Of a stretch of 64,000 nt of DNA, positions 37,150 through 49,100 are shown one piece after another (the first letter of the stretch is position 1; every line of letters begins with the position of its first letter). The position numbers and the translations under genes were made by a program. Location: the NCBI RefSeq assembly GCF_008831285.2, contig NC_045143.1:14161151-14225150 (forward strand), in the 5' to 3' direction. This DNA is from Nymphaea colorata (Eukaryota; Streptophyta; Magnoliopsida; Nymphaeales; Nymphaeaceae). Below the pieces are notes generated by a model. It did not search any database. It had not been told where the DNA came from and worked only from the letters and a program-made list of their open reading frames with translations.

Positions 37150-40100
37150 ATGCATAGGTGTTTATGTAGTTTATTTTATTTTTGTGTACCCTTTTTTATT
37201 TCTTTTTCCCTTTTTCTGTTTTTTACCTTTTTTTATTGTAAAAGAGGAACTAGCTGTTGGACCAGCTTCCAACGGCTAGATTTCTAGCCGTTGGAGCTGG
37301 CCCAACAGCCAACTCCTCCCTTCTTTCCTCCTTTCTTTGCTCTATAAATAAGGAACTGTTGTCCCTTGTTTTTGTTTAAAAGGCTTTTAGGCCTCTCTTG
37401 TGTATTCTTCTCTTGAGATTAATATATTTGGTATCTTCTCCTCAAGTTTGAGGTTAGGCTTTGTATTACCTATTGAAGTTGTTGGGATCTTCAAGAGTGT
37501 ATCTCTTAAAGCATTTGCATTCTCAAAATCAGGCCTGATTTACATGGTATCAAAGCAGGTTTTGGTTCTTTGTCTTGTTGTCTTTCAAGCTTGAAGAGCC
37601 AGTTATTACTCTTCCTTTGGAGCTGTGAAGCACTCCAAGTGTTCGATATAATTGTTGGCTGAGATTTGACACAAGAAGGTGCTGTTATTTTGCTGGCCGC
37701 TTTTGGTGATATTGGCGACGGGATAAAGCCTCCTTGGTGGTGAAGATTGTGGCAGTTTTTAGCACGTCAAAAGCTTCTATTTTTGTAGCTGTTTTTTCAT
37801 CCTAGCACTACCTCAATGTCTCTTCTACAAGGTACACATTATGGATGAAAGAACTTCTACTCCTCTCCCTAAACTTACTACATCAAATTATGTTTCTTGG
37901 GCAAAAACTATGGAACATTTTATTAGAAGTAAAGGCCTATGAGGACTTGTTCATGGGTCTAAAAGTGAACCTCAATTAGTCCTCACCAAAACCATAGATG
38001 GTAAAGCCCAAGAACTAGATGGAGTTGAAAAAGACAAGGTTATGAATGAGTATGAGAGAAAATGGGAAGAGTGGAAGATAAGACACCACAAGATTATCAC
38101 TTAGATTATTGCTTGTGTTGATACTACAACCATTGAGCAAAAAGCAAAACATAATTTTGCTCATGAAGCTTGGGAATTCCTCAAAAAAACCCATACTATG
38201 AAGGATGTGGCTTACATGTGCAATCTTCAAATGAAGATTGTAAGTCTCCAACAAGGGGATATGTCCATTAAAGAATACGTTGGAGAAATGGAGCAATTAT
38301 GGGACGAACTTGCTCTATTTGAACCCGAGTGGTATGATCCAAGAGACATTGGAGTTAGAGAAAAACAAATCCAAAGGGAGAAATTTATAAATTCATTCTT
38401 GGTCTTAGATCGGAATATGATGGAGTCAAAACTTCCTTGCTCCATAGGCATAAAGTACCATCTATGAATGAAGCCATAGCAGAACTTCAAATGGAGGAGA
38501 ATAGACTCAATTTTTCCAAAGAAAAGAGTGAGATGAGAGTGTTCTTGCTATCTCAAGACCCGGTGTTCATATGAGAACTTATAGACCTCCTCACTTTAAT
38601 CGAAACTATGAGAATAACAATAATGGCAACAAAAAGATCATATGCTTCCATTGTCAAGAAGGACATACTAAACTTAGATGTCCTAAATTGAGGAGATTTG
38701 ATAAAAAGACAAGTGTGGCTGGGACAATGTATGAAGAAAGCAATCGATTTGACCTAGACAAGCTTGTAAGTGGCCTCCAACCAAAGCTTATTGATGCTCT
38801 TCAACCACTTTTCAAAGGAGGAGAGACTTCTCCAATCTCCGGAGCAACGGTGACATCTACATCATCAAGTAAGTACTCTTGGATTCTTGATTCCGGAGCT
38901 TCATTTCATATGACCCCTTGTAGTTCTTTACTTACCGAATGCACTAAGGAAGAATCGTGCCCATTTGTTAAAACCGCCGATGGAACTCCTCTTGAAATCA
39001 AATGTGTTGGGAATATTGATCAAATTTTTAATTCAAAAGTTTTTAAAATACCAAAAGTTAGATTTATTCCCAAACTTAACTTAAATCTCTTGTCGGTTTC
39101 TCAAATAACAAATCATGGATGTGATATTGTCTTCTCACAAAATAAATTTTTGATACAGGACCATGTTTCCAAGAAGATGATTGGGGAAGGTTCTAGGAAA
39201 AATGATCTCTACTATGTTGATTATTTGGATCTTTCCAACCCTACTTGCAATGTAGTCTAGAAAAGTGACATTCAAATTTGGCATCAAAGACTTGGGCATT
39301 CAAGTTTAGGAAAAATGTCTTGTATCCCTTTTTTGGAAGAGAAATGTAAAAAAATGATCTCTTGTGATCATTGTATTAAAGCCAAAATTAAGGCTTTATC
39401 TTTTGGAAATAGAAATTTTGTTGCAAAAGCACCTTTTGAATTAGTGCATTCGGATGTATGGGGTCCCGCTCCTATTATGTCTAAAGGTGGTTTGCTCTAT
39501 TATGTCATTTTTATGGATGATTACTCTCGATATGCTTGAGTTTACTTTCTTAAACACAAATCGGAAGTCTTTATGAATTTCAAAAACTTTTACAACATGA
39601 TCAAAACACAATTTGATGCAAACCTTAAAATCTTTAGAAGTGATTTCGGGGGAGAATTTATTTCCAATGAATTTGAAGAATATCTAAAGGAAAAAGGAGT
39701 TTTACACCAAAAGTCTTGTCCCAAGAACCCCCAACAAAACGGAATCGCCGAAAGAAAACATAGACATAGACATATTCTTGAAACAACAAGAGCTCTTCTT
39801 ATATCAAAAAATGTTCCAAAAAATTTTTGGGCTGAAGCGATTCTAACATCCATTTACTTGATTAATAGAATGCCCTCTAAAGTTTTAGAAAACATTTCAC
39901 CTTTTCAAAAACTTTTTAATTTGGAGCTAATTTATAAAAGATTCAAAGTTTTTGGTTGCAAATGTTACATTCTAAATGACAAAAATGACAAACTTTCATC
40001 TAGGGCTATTCAATGTGTCTTTATTGGCTATTCCGAAACTCAAAAAGGATATAGATGCTATGATATTGAAAAAGATAAGGTGTATGTTTCAAGAAATGTG

Positions 40101-43100
40101 ATATTTTTAGAAGAAGAAAATAGCTTTAATGAAAATAAACCCAAGCATGAAGATGACTATTCCTTTTTACGGATAAATGATGATGATGATGATAATGATG
40201 ATGATGATGTTTTGCATTCTTCATATGATGGTGCTCTAAATGAGGTTGATAACACTTCTTTTAATAGACCACCAAGAGAAGTTATAGTTTACAAGAGAAG
40301 GTCTCAACAAAACATCCAAGAGTCTCAACCTACTCTTAGGAGGTCTCAAAGAGATATTCATCCACCTCAAAAATTTGTCTCCTACGAGTCTTTTTCCCCA
40401 AAACATAGAGCTTGCTTATTAGCTATTCACTCTCCTGATAAACCTTCATCCTATCTTGAAGCTAAAGCTAACCCTCATTGGGTTGAAGCCATGAAGAATG
40501 AACTTAAAGCTCTTGAAAACAATAAAACTTGGGACATTGTGTCTCTTCCTATCGGGAAAAGGACAATAGGATGTAGGTGAGTTTACAAAATCAAGACTAG
40601 AAGTGACGGATCACTTGAAAGGTATAAAGCTAGACTAGTTGTCAAAGGATATGCCCGAGAATATCAGATTGATTACGAAGAAACTTTTGCCCCTGTTGCT
40701 CGTATGACCTCTGTTAGAGCTCTTATTGCTGTTGCTTCAATTAAACAATGGTCCATATATCAATTGGATGTCAAAAATGCTTTTTTGAATGGTTACTTAA
40801 CTGAGGAGGTATACATGGACTCATCCCCTGGGCTTGATTTACCTCAAGGAAAAGTTCTTTATCTTAGAAAGGCACTATATGGCTTGAAACAAGCTCCAAA
40901 AGCTTGGTTCGACATGTTTAGCAATGTTATGTTTAAACAAGGTTTTAAATCATGTTATTCCGACACTGCTATGCTTGTTAAAAATACTGCTATAGGTATA
41001 ATTGTGTTACTTTTATATGTGGATGATATGATTATTACAGGTGATGATGCCAACGGAATTATGCAGGTAAAGGATTTTCTAAAGAATGAATTTGAAATGA
41101 TTGATTTGGGTAAACTAACATATTTCCTTGGTATTGAAGTAGCTTATAGTAGGAGAGGATATTTACTCTCACAAATGAAGTTTGCCAATGACATTATAAA
41201 CAGATCAGGAATCATTAATGACAAGGTGGTTGACACTCCTGAAGCCTTAGGAATAAAGATGAAGATTGATGATAGAGAACTTTTAGACAATCCCACTCCA
41301 TTTCGTCAATTGGTTGCAGCTCTCACATATTTATCCATCACAAGGCCTGACATATGACATGCTGTACATGTCATAAGTCAGTTTCAACAAAGACCCACTT
41401 CTGTACACATGGGAGCTGCATTGAGAATTGTTCGATATGTCAAACACACTATCACTAAGGGACTTTTTCTATCCTCCTCACCAAACTTGAATATGATTGC
41501 CTATACTGATACTGATTGGGGTGGAGATCCTAATAATAGGCATTCCACCACTGGTTTTTGTATTTTTCTAGGTGACTCTCTTATTTCGTGGAGATGCAAA
41601 AAACAAAATAAAGTCTCTCTATCTTCAACCGAAGCAGAGTATCGTGCCATGGCCACCACCAGCATGGAGATTGTATGGTTAAAAAGCTTATTGAAGGACA
41701 TTGAAATTGACTTAAATGAAGCCACCAAGCTCTGCTGCGACAATAAAAGTGCTATCTACATTGCTAGCAATCACACTTTTCATGAAAGGACAAAGCATAT
41801 TGAAATGGATTGTCACTATGTGAGAGAAGAATATCTTAGCCGAACAATCGATATATCCTTTGTCGCTTCCGAATATCAACTTGTAGATTTCTTCACCAAG
41901 GCACTTGCTTCAGCACGTTTTTCAGTTTCTTCTTGGCAAACTTTCGGTGATCACACCATAAGTTTGAGGGGGGTGTTAAAAATTAAGGACTAGACATGTA
42001 AGTATACATATATATATTTCATATGTACTGTCATACATTTGATTTCATGTATGATTTGTATATATATATATATATATATATATATGCATAGGTGTTTATG
42101 TAGTTTATTTTATTTTTGTGTACCCTTTTTTATTTCTTTTTCCCTTTTTCTGTTTTTTACCTTTTTTATTGTAAAAGAGGAACTAGCTGTTGGACCAGCT
42201 TTCAACGGCTAGAAATCTAGCCGTTGGAGCTGGCCCAACAGCCAACTCCTCCCTTCTTTCCTCATTTCTTTGCTCTATAAATAAGGGACTGTTGTCCCTT
42301 GTTTTTGTTTAAAAGGCTTTTAGGCCTCTCTTGTGTATTCTTCTCTTGAGATTAACATATTTGGTATCTTCTCCTCAAGTTTGAGGTTTGGCTTTGTATT
42401 ACCTATTGAAGTTGTTGGGATCTTCAAGAGTGTATCTCTTGAAGCATTTGCATTCTCAAGATCAGGCCTGATTTACACCTCCTTCCTCTTCCTTCCTTCT
42501 TCTTCTCCTCCCCCCTCTCTCACTGTGTTTTCTTTTCTTTTGATGCCTCTCCCTCTATTTCGTTTCTCCCTGTCGGGTCCCCCTCTTCCTCCCACGCTCC
42601 TCACACGCCCTCTCTAGCTCGACCTCCCTCTCCCCATTTCCTACTCTTCTCCCCTTCGACCCGAGTCTTCTCCCCCTCTCCCACACGTTCTCTCTCTCCC
42701 TGCTTGCCTCTCGCTCTCTCTCAATGTCCGTCCCTTCTCCCTTTGTCTACACTCCCTCACTCTCTCCTTGGCCACGCTCTCTCTCTGCTCGAACCCTCTC
42801 CCTCAACCGAACACTCTCTGCATTCTCTCTCTTGTGCCAGTCCCTTCTCCCTCGTCCGAACCCTCCATTTCCCTCTTTTTGGTTGTCCTTGGCTGTTTCC
42901 CCCTTTCCGTGTGCTGTCTCTCTCACTCCCCATCCTCTCGTGTACTCTCACAACGTCTCTCACCCTCAGCCGAACCTCATTCTCACGGCCGACTGCCTTT
43001 TTTTGATGACAGACCCCTCTCTTGAACTCCCTTTTCGTCGTTTTTGACTCTTTTGTGGCTGTTTGGTCGGTTTGTAGCTTGGAGACACGTCTTCTCCCTC

Positions 43101-46100
43101 ATAACAACGAAGTGAAGGCGTTGGTGGTGAAGGCAACGAGCAATATTTGGCATTGGCACTCAATCGAACCTTTAAGGTGGCTACCGGGAACATTGTTACA
43201 TTGCAGCAGTTTGGACACTAAGATTGGGGTGAGCGACGCTTAACCGAGCCTAAATCGACTAACATTATCTATTAGGGCATGTATAATTAATGATTGAGCA
43301 TGCTAGACTCATGATTCGATGATTTGGAATGCATATTAGCAATGTTGCAATTTTGGGAAAAGTTTAGGACTATTTTGAGAAAGACGAGGATCTATGTGTA
43401 TAATTGTCTTTTTACCATGATAAGTTAATTTTCGAAGCGATTTGGAAACATGATGGAGACTTTGACAATGTTGAGAAGGTTTAGAACCGTTTTTAACAAG
43501 CTTGGGAAATGTGCTTCTATTGTTGTGCATATGCATTATTTTGAGAATCTTAATTGCAGGGTAGACGCCTCAACTAAAGAAAGCAAGTGAGAAATGTGTT
43601 AGTGATAGATTAATCGAAGCTTTGAGTTTAGACGTTTTGTCACAACCTCAAACAGTTGGAAAGCGACCTATTGGAAGACTTTGCGGGTCGACACTACCCG
43701 TCGACACCCTCTTGTGAGGCGATGACATGACTCAATGATTATGTTTCATATTTGTATAAATTGTAAGCGAAGCTAGTAGAGAACTCATCGCTTGATTGCA
43801 GTTGCAGGTACACCGGGCACGTCCAGTAGACCTTGAGCGACCATATTTGAAGCTTGAGGAATTTTGGATATTTTTGACGACGTGCGACATGTATGGAGGC
43901 ATTCCAGGCAAATCCTTGCCTGGGGCCAACTTTTGAATGTGTGTTTCCAGGATCGTTGGATCCCGTGATTGTGATGTGATTGAATGATAGTGATGTGATT
44001 GAATGATTGTGACGTAATTGAAAGAACGTAAACATGGGAATTGAATGCTTATGTGATAAGTTTTGTTTTGAAAATTACTACGCAATTGCATGTGCATGCT
44101 AGAATTGATAACTGCTTAGGATCTATGTCACACGGATACGGCAGACTGGGTCGAGTACCGGTGTCGACACGCGGACACGGGGATCCCGACACGGCGATAC
44201 GGCTGGATACGTTTTGGATCGGGTCTAGGTCAGACCCGATCCAAACCACTTGTATAACCGATTTTTTAACCCGCGTTTTGTTTTACGCACTAACATCTAC
44301 CCTCGACGCTCGACCTTCGTTTACCCTCCATGGCTTCCGCAGCAGGCTGGCAGCACAGTAAGGCAATGGCGGGCGACGGCGAGCTCCGGCGATCGACGGC
44401 GACTTCCGGTGGCGTCCGGCGGCAGCCAGCGACAGACAGGTAAGTGTTTTGTCGATTATTTTCGATAATAGAAGTTAGGGTTTCAACTTTTATTTGGGGA
44501 TTTTTTACATTGGGTATTAAAATCTGATTTGGGGATGTTTTGGTTTGAAGATTGGACGGTTTAGAATCATATTCTTCAATGCTATGTGCGATGTTTTATT
44601 TTTTTTGTTTGATTTTGGGATTTGGGGATTTTGCCGTTTTGGGTGTATAACCGATTTGGGGATTTTGCCTTCGCTGTTGTTCATGATGCTAGACAATGAT
44701 GAATACGTGATATCTAGATGGCATTAACATATAATTTACCATTCGTGAATGTTCCTGTTCACTGTTCACTATTCACTTCAGCCTTCGCTATTGTTCATGT
44801 TTCTTTTAGTTTTAGGCTTTAACGAACTGCTTCTGTTCCTGTTCACTATTCAGTCTGGCAGTACTATCATTTACAATTCCTGAATGTTCCTGTTCACTAT
44901 TCAGCCTTCGTTCTGCTTCTGAATATCTGAAGTTTTGTGACTGCAGTGCATGTTTATACTTTGTCAGTTTGTTGTATTGATTTATTTCATAAATTTTATG
45001 TTCATTATACGTTTTTTCCATTTTTTTATTATGTTTAATCTAGTATGGCGAGCAAAGGAAAAACAGTGTCTGAGTCTCAAGACTCTCAACCTACAAGTTG
45101 TGGTTCTGGATCAGCTACACCTCAGCCACCATTATGGTCATACGTGAATCTAATGGGGAAACCTCCTGGAGGCGGTGGAAATGCTTTTTTTAGGTGTAAT
45201 TTTTGTGAGGGACAGTTCAATGGATCATATACAAGAGTGAAAGCACATCTATTAAAAATCAGTCAAAAAGGAATTCAACCATGTAAGAAAATCACTAAGG
45301 AGACTTTGGCTCAGTTGAAGAAAGAACAAAAAGCCTTTGAGAATAAGAAAAGCACATCATCTGGATCTGGTTTCATTGACATTGCTTCAATTTTACATGA
45401 TGATATTCAGAATCCTACCAAAAAAAGAAAAGTTGTTGATGTTCATCAGAAATCAATTAAGGATTCATTTAGTTTACAAGGACGGCGAGAATTAGATCTA
45501 AAAGTGGCGACATTTTTCTATGCTAATTGCATACCATTTAATGTAGCTAGAAGTCCATATTGGAGAGACTTAGTTACAACTATTGCAAATTCTAACTTGA
45601 CTGGGTATGTTCCCCCTAGTTCTGAAAGGCTTCGCACTGTACTACTAGAACAACAGATGACTCGAGTGAACAAATTGTTAGAGTCTCAAAAGTTCACTTG
45701 GGATCAACACGGAGTTTCTATTGTTTCTGATGGCTGGACAGATTTGCAACGACGCCCTCTTATTAATTTCATTGCAACTTCAGCAAATGGACCAATTTTC
45801 TTGAAAGCAATAGATGCATCTGGTGAATACAAAAGTGCTGAGTATCTGAAAGGATTGTTTATGGAAATAATTGAAGAAGTGGGAAAAGAAAACGTTGTTC
45901 AGCTAATTACAGACAATGCACCTGTATGTAGAGCAGCTGGTATTGCGATAGAAAAGGAGTACCCTCATATCTTTTGGACTTCTTGTGCAGTTCATAGCTT
46001 AAATTTGGCTCTAAAGAGTATATGCAATCCACCAAGTAAAGAGCAAGATCCTCATGCTTATGAATTATGTTCGTGGATTGAAGACTTGGAAAAGGATGTG

Positions 46101-49100
46101 AGGAACATCAGAAATTTCATAGTAAATCATCAACATGCACTTTCCATTTATAACAAGCATTCTGATCTAAAATTATTAAGAGTTGCAGAGACATGTTTTG
46201 CATCTCTAATTGTTATGGTCAAAAGGATAAAAAGGGTGAAAAGTGCATTGATCAGTATGGTGACTGATGATGATTGGAGTTTCTACCATGCTGATGATGA
46301 TGACAAAGCTCAAGCAATCAAAGGAATGATTCTTAAAGACAAGTGGTGGGATCAAATCTTTTATTTTCTTGCATTCACAGAGCCGATCTGGGAGATGTTG
46401 AGAGTTCTTGATTGTGATAATTCAACGTTGCACTGTGTGTATGAGATGTGGGACACTATGATTGAAAAAATCCAAGAGGTTATTTTTAAGCATGAAAAAA
46501 AAAGTATTGCACTTGAAGATTCAGCATTTTTTGATCATGTGCATAGAATATTGATTGCAAGATGGGATAAAAGTAGCAATCCTCTTCAATGCATGGCACA
46601 TACATTAAATCCTAAATATTATGGAAAAAAGTGGCTTACAGGGGGTGTTGGAAGAACCCCACCACATCTGGATCTAGAATTATCAACAAACAGAGTAGCA
46701 TGTATTAATAGGATTTTCATTGATGTACATCAAAATCGCCAAGCTAATGATGAGTTTGAAAGGTTTTCTACTGGAATTGGAGAAGATGTAGGTGCAACTG
46801 TAGACAAAGATAATTATCCATCTTTATCTTGGTGGATTAAACATGGAACTGCTTATCCTACTCTTCAATACCTTGCTTTCAGATTGCTAGTTCAACCTGC
46901 TACATCTTCATGCAGTGAGAGAAATTGGAGTACATATTCACAAATCCACACTATAAAACGAAATAATCTCACAAGCAAACGTGCAGAAAATCTGGTTTAT
47001 GTGCATTCTAACCTTCGGCTTCTATCACGGAACAAAGAAGAATATAGGTAAATTAAGTATATGATTTATTGATTTAGATGTTTCTCTTCTTATTCGCTAA
47101 CATCATAATAATTACAATTTTTTTGTCTTGTAGGGAAGGAGAAACTAAATATTGGGACGTGAATGTTGACGACTTTAACTTAGAACAAGAGAATGAACTT
47201 GAAGTTGTTAATTCAAGATTCGAAGAACCTTGTATTCCCTCAACATCTTCTATTGTGGAAGAAGAGGAGATTGGGGAGAACGATGATTTGGGCATTGATG
47301 ATGACTAGAATGATGATGAACAATGTTTTGTGATGATTGATGAACAATGTTTTGTAACTTTCTTTGAGACTTTCTTGCTTATGTCTTAGCAGTTATCACT
47401 TTTGAGATTGGTGATGAACAATGTTTTGTTTGAGACTTTATTTATTATCATTTTTAATTTTTTTGAATATAATATTCGCCGTATCCGCGTACCCTAAAAT
47501 TTTGAAAATGCCGTGTCCCCGTACCCGTACCCGTATCCATAGGATACCCGTACCCGTATCCGTGTGACATAGCTTAGGATAGATGAGGTGGGGTATCGAG
47601 TCAGGATAGATGAGGTGGGGTATCGAGTCGAGTGTCTCCTCGACCCTGATTGTGCATTAGAAAACATCCTAGAATGATAACTGCATAAGACAACTACGAG
47701 CCTATCACAGATCGAGACTACTCATCGTGGTTTGGCTAAGTTTTGAAAGATGTAATTGATGTATTTGATTAATATGAATGTTGTGGTATGTTGTATATGC
47801 ATTGCCGTGGACAATAATGCAATTGAATGATAGTTGTACCCGTATTGTATGACGGCTAGCTAAGAATGTTAATGATATGTAGCCCTCGTGTGGAGGCATT
47901 TGAAGGTGTGGGTGCACTCGGGAAGTGAACCAACCTCATGAACTAGCCAGTCATGTTGTGAATGTGCAATCATAATGATAAGAAAGAAAGAATAAGAGAT
48001 GAAAGGCCAGTGGATTGTGGCAATCTGTTCAGGAGTTGTCCCGCCTTCGCCACTGGTCTCGCCTGTTCGGAGCGCAGGCGGTGCAAGGCCCTAGGGTATT
48101 GTTGTGTGATGTACTTGGAGCGTTGAGCTCCCACATTCCCAAATGGGTGTCTTAGGGAAGACTGAGTATCTCTCCTTGAAATTCACACATCCATGGACGA
48201 GTGCTCTTCCGCTGCAGCGTGAATGGATACATATTGTTTCGGGCCACCACGGGGGTTGTCTCCCGGCTGTAGGCCCCCACGGTGTGCACGTGCCTATGTT
48301 TGCACCCACAGGAACTGTCAATTCACTAAAGTTAATGTAAATAAAAAGAATGTGAATGAAGTGAATGAAAATGATATGTTTATGCATGAGTTGCATGTGA
48401 TTTGTGAATGTGTTGTGGCCATTAAGTGGCTTTTGCATGTCGTGTTATATGTGAGGGGCCTTCTTGTCAAGTCGTACGACTGCATGCCCTATCACGACAT
48501 GATAGTGATTTGCTTTCATATTTGTTATATTTCATATTTAAGCCCTTATCTTAGAGGGTTAGAGTTTTGTCTGGCTTGTTGCCATACTGCGAAGGCTAAG
48601 CCTTCAGTTGTTTTACTTTTTCAAGTTTTGGCGGACCCGGGGCAGCAGGTTGATTAGATGGCTGAACTCACATCCTACTGGGGAGGTTTTGAGTCTTTTG
48701 TAGTGCCGGCGTGTCTTGTTTTAGGTCATATTGATGTCTTGTTTTTGTGGGCATTAATGTTGTGATTTGGGGGCATTTCTATCATACGTGTTATTGAGAA
48801 ATGTGAAGTAATTTTGTATGAACGAATATAATGGAAAGTTTGCCCCATTGTTTTGAATTGCATAGCTCACTTCCTTTTGAATTATTGTGTCGTCGCACTT
48901 CAACATTTATGTTTTAACAAAAAAATTATTTGAGGGTCAAAGGGTTGAGGTGTGACAAGTTTTTGTGAAAAGTGACTATATCAGTCACAAAGAATACATA
49001 TAATATCAAAAAGGCACTAAGGCCAAGTGAAGAAGAGGAATACTCATTCAATAAACAATGTGAAGGCTGTAAAACACAACTCATTATTTACAAAGACTGA

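Larger units (their letters stand above)
37011..42477 (+). mobile_element. copia1: complete Ty1/copia retrotransposon
   Basis: LTRs at 37011-37544 and 41974-42477; primer site TGGTATCAAAGCAGG at 37545; polypurine tract AGTTTGAGGGGG at 41961. The 5 bp target duplication CCTCC lies at 37006-37010 and 42478-42482. The target is the gypsy LTR. The two LTRs differ at roughly ten single sites outside the TA/TG tract, so the insertion is fairly young. Its coding region is broken, so it would need proteins supplied in trans. Confidence 0.95.
44123..47572 (+). mobile_element. complete, apparently autonomous hAT transposon
   Basis: A 3450 bp element. The left end CTATGTCACACGGATACGG is matched perfectly (19 bp) by the inverted right end. 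The 8 bp duplication CTTAGGAT is identical at 44115-44122 and 47573-47580. The target is the gypsy LTR. Subterminal GC-rich repeats (GTACCCGTACCCGTATCC and related) lie near the right end, typical transposase-binding architecture. Inside is one transposase gene with no disruption. Related short elements occur at 24194, 35674 (end only), 60900 and perhaps 59512. Confidence 0.95.
36748..48957 (+). mobile_element. Ty3/gypsy 3' LTR split by copia1 and a hAT
   Basis: Starts TGTAATGCTCG directly after the polypurine tract AAGGAGGGTAGGA and ends GAGGTGTGACA at 48957. The pieces are 36748-37010, 42478-44122 and 47573-48957, about 3.3 kb in total, matching the 3262 bp LTR at 12342-15603 on the opposite strand. 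The first gap is copia1 and the second the hAT element. The following AGTTT would be one side of its 5 bp target duplication in copia3. A 27 bp unit (AGGATAGATGAGGTGGGG and on) is duplicated at about 47576-47629. Confidence 0.85.

Noticed and set aside
37063-37287. Short hydrophobic frame rich in Tyr, Ile, Cys and Val
   Set aside because: Produced by the TA/TG microsatellite of the copia1 LTR.
42700-43047. Ser/Pro/Leu-rich open frames in the CT-rich part of the gypsy LTR
   Set aside because: A by-product of CT-rich sequence lacking stops, with three overlapping frames and no domain.
44041-44361. 106-codon open frame across the left end of the hAT element
   Set aside because: It crosses the transposon/target boundary, so it cannot be an old gene.
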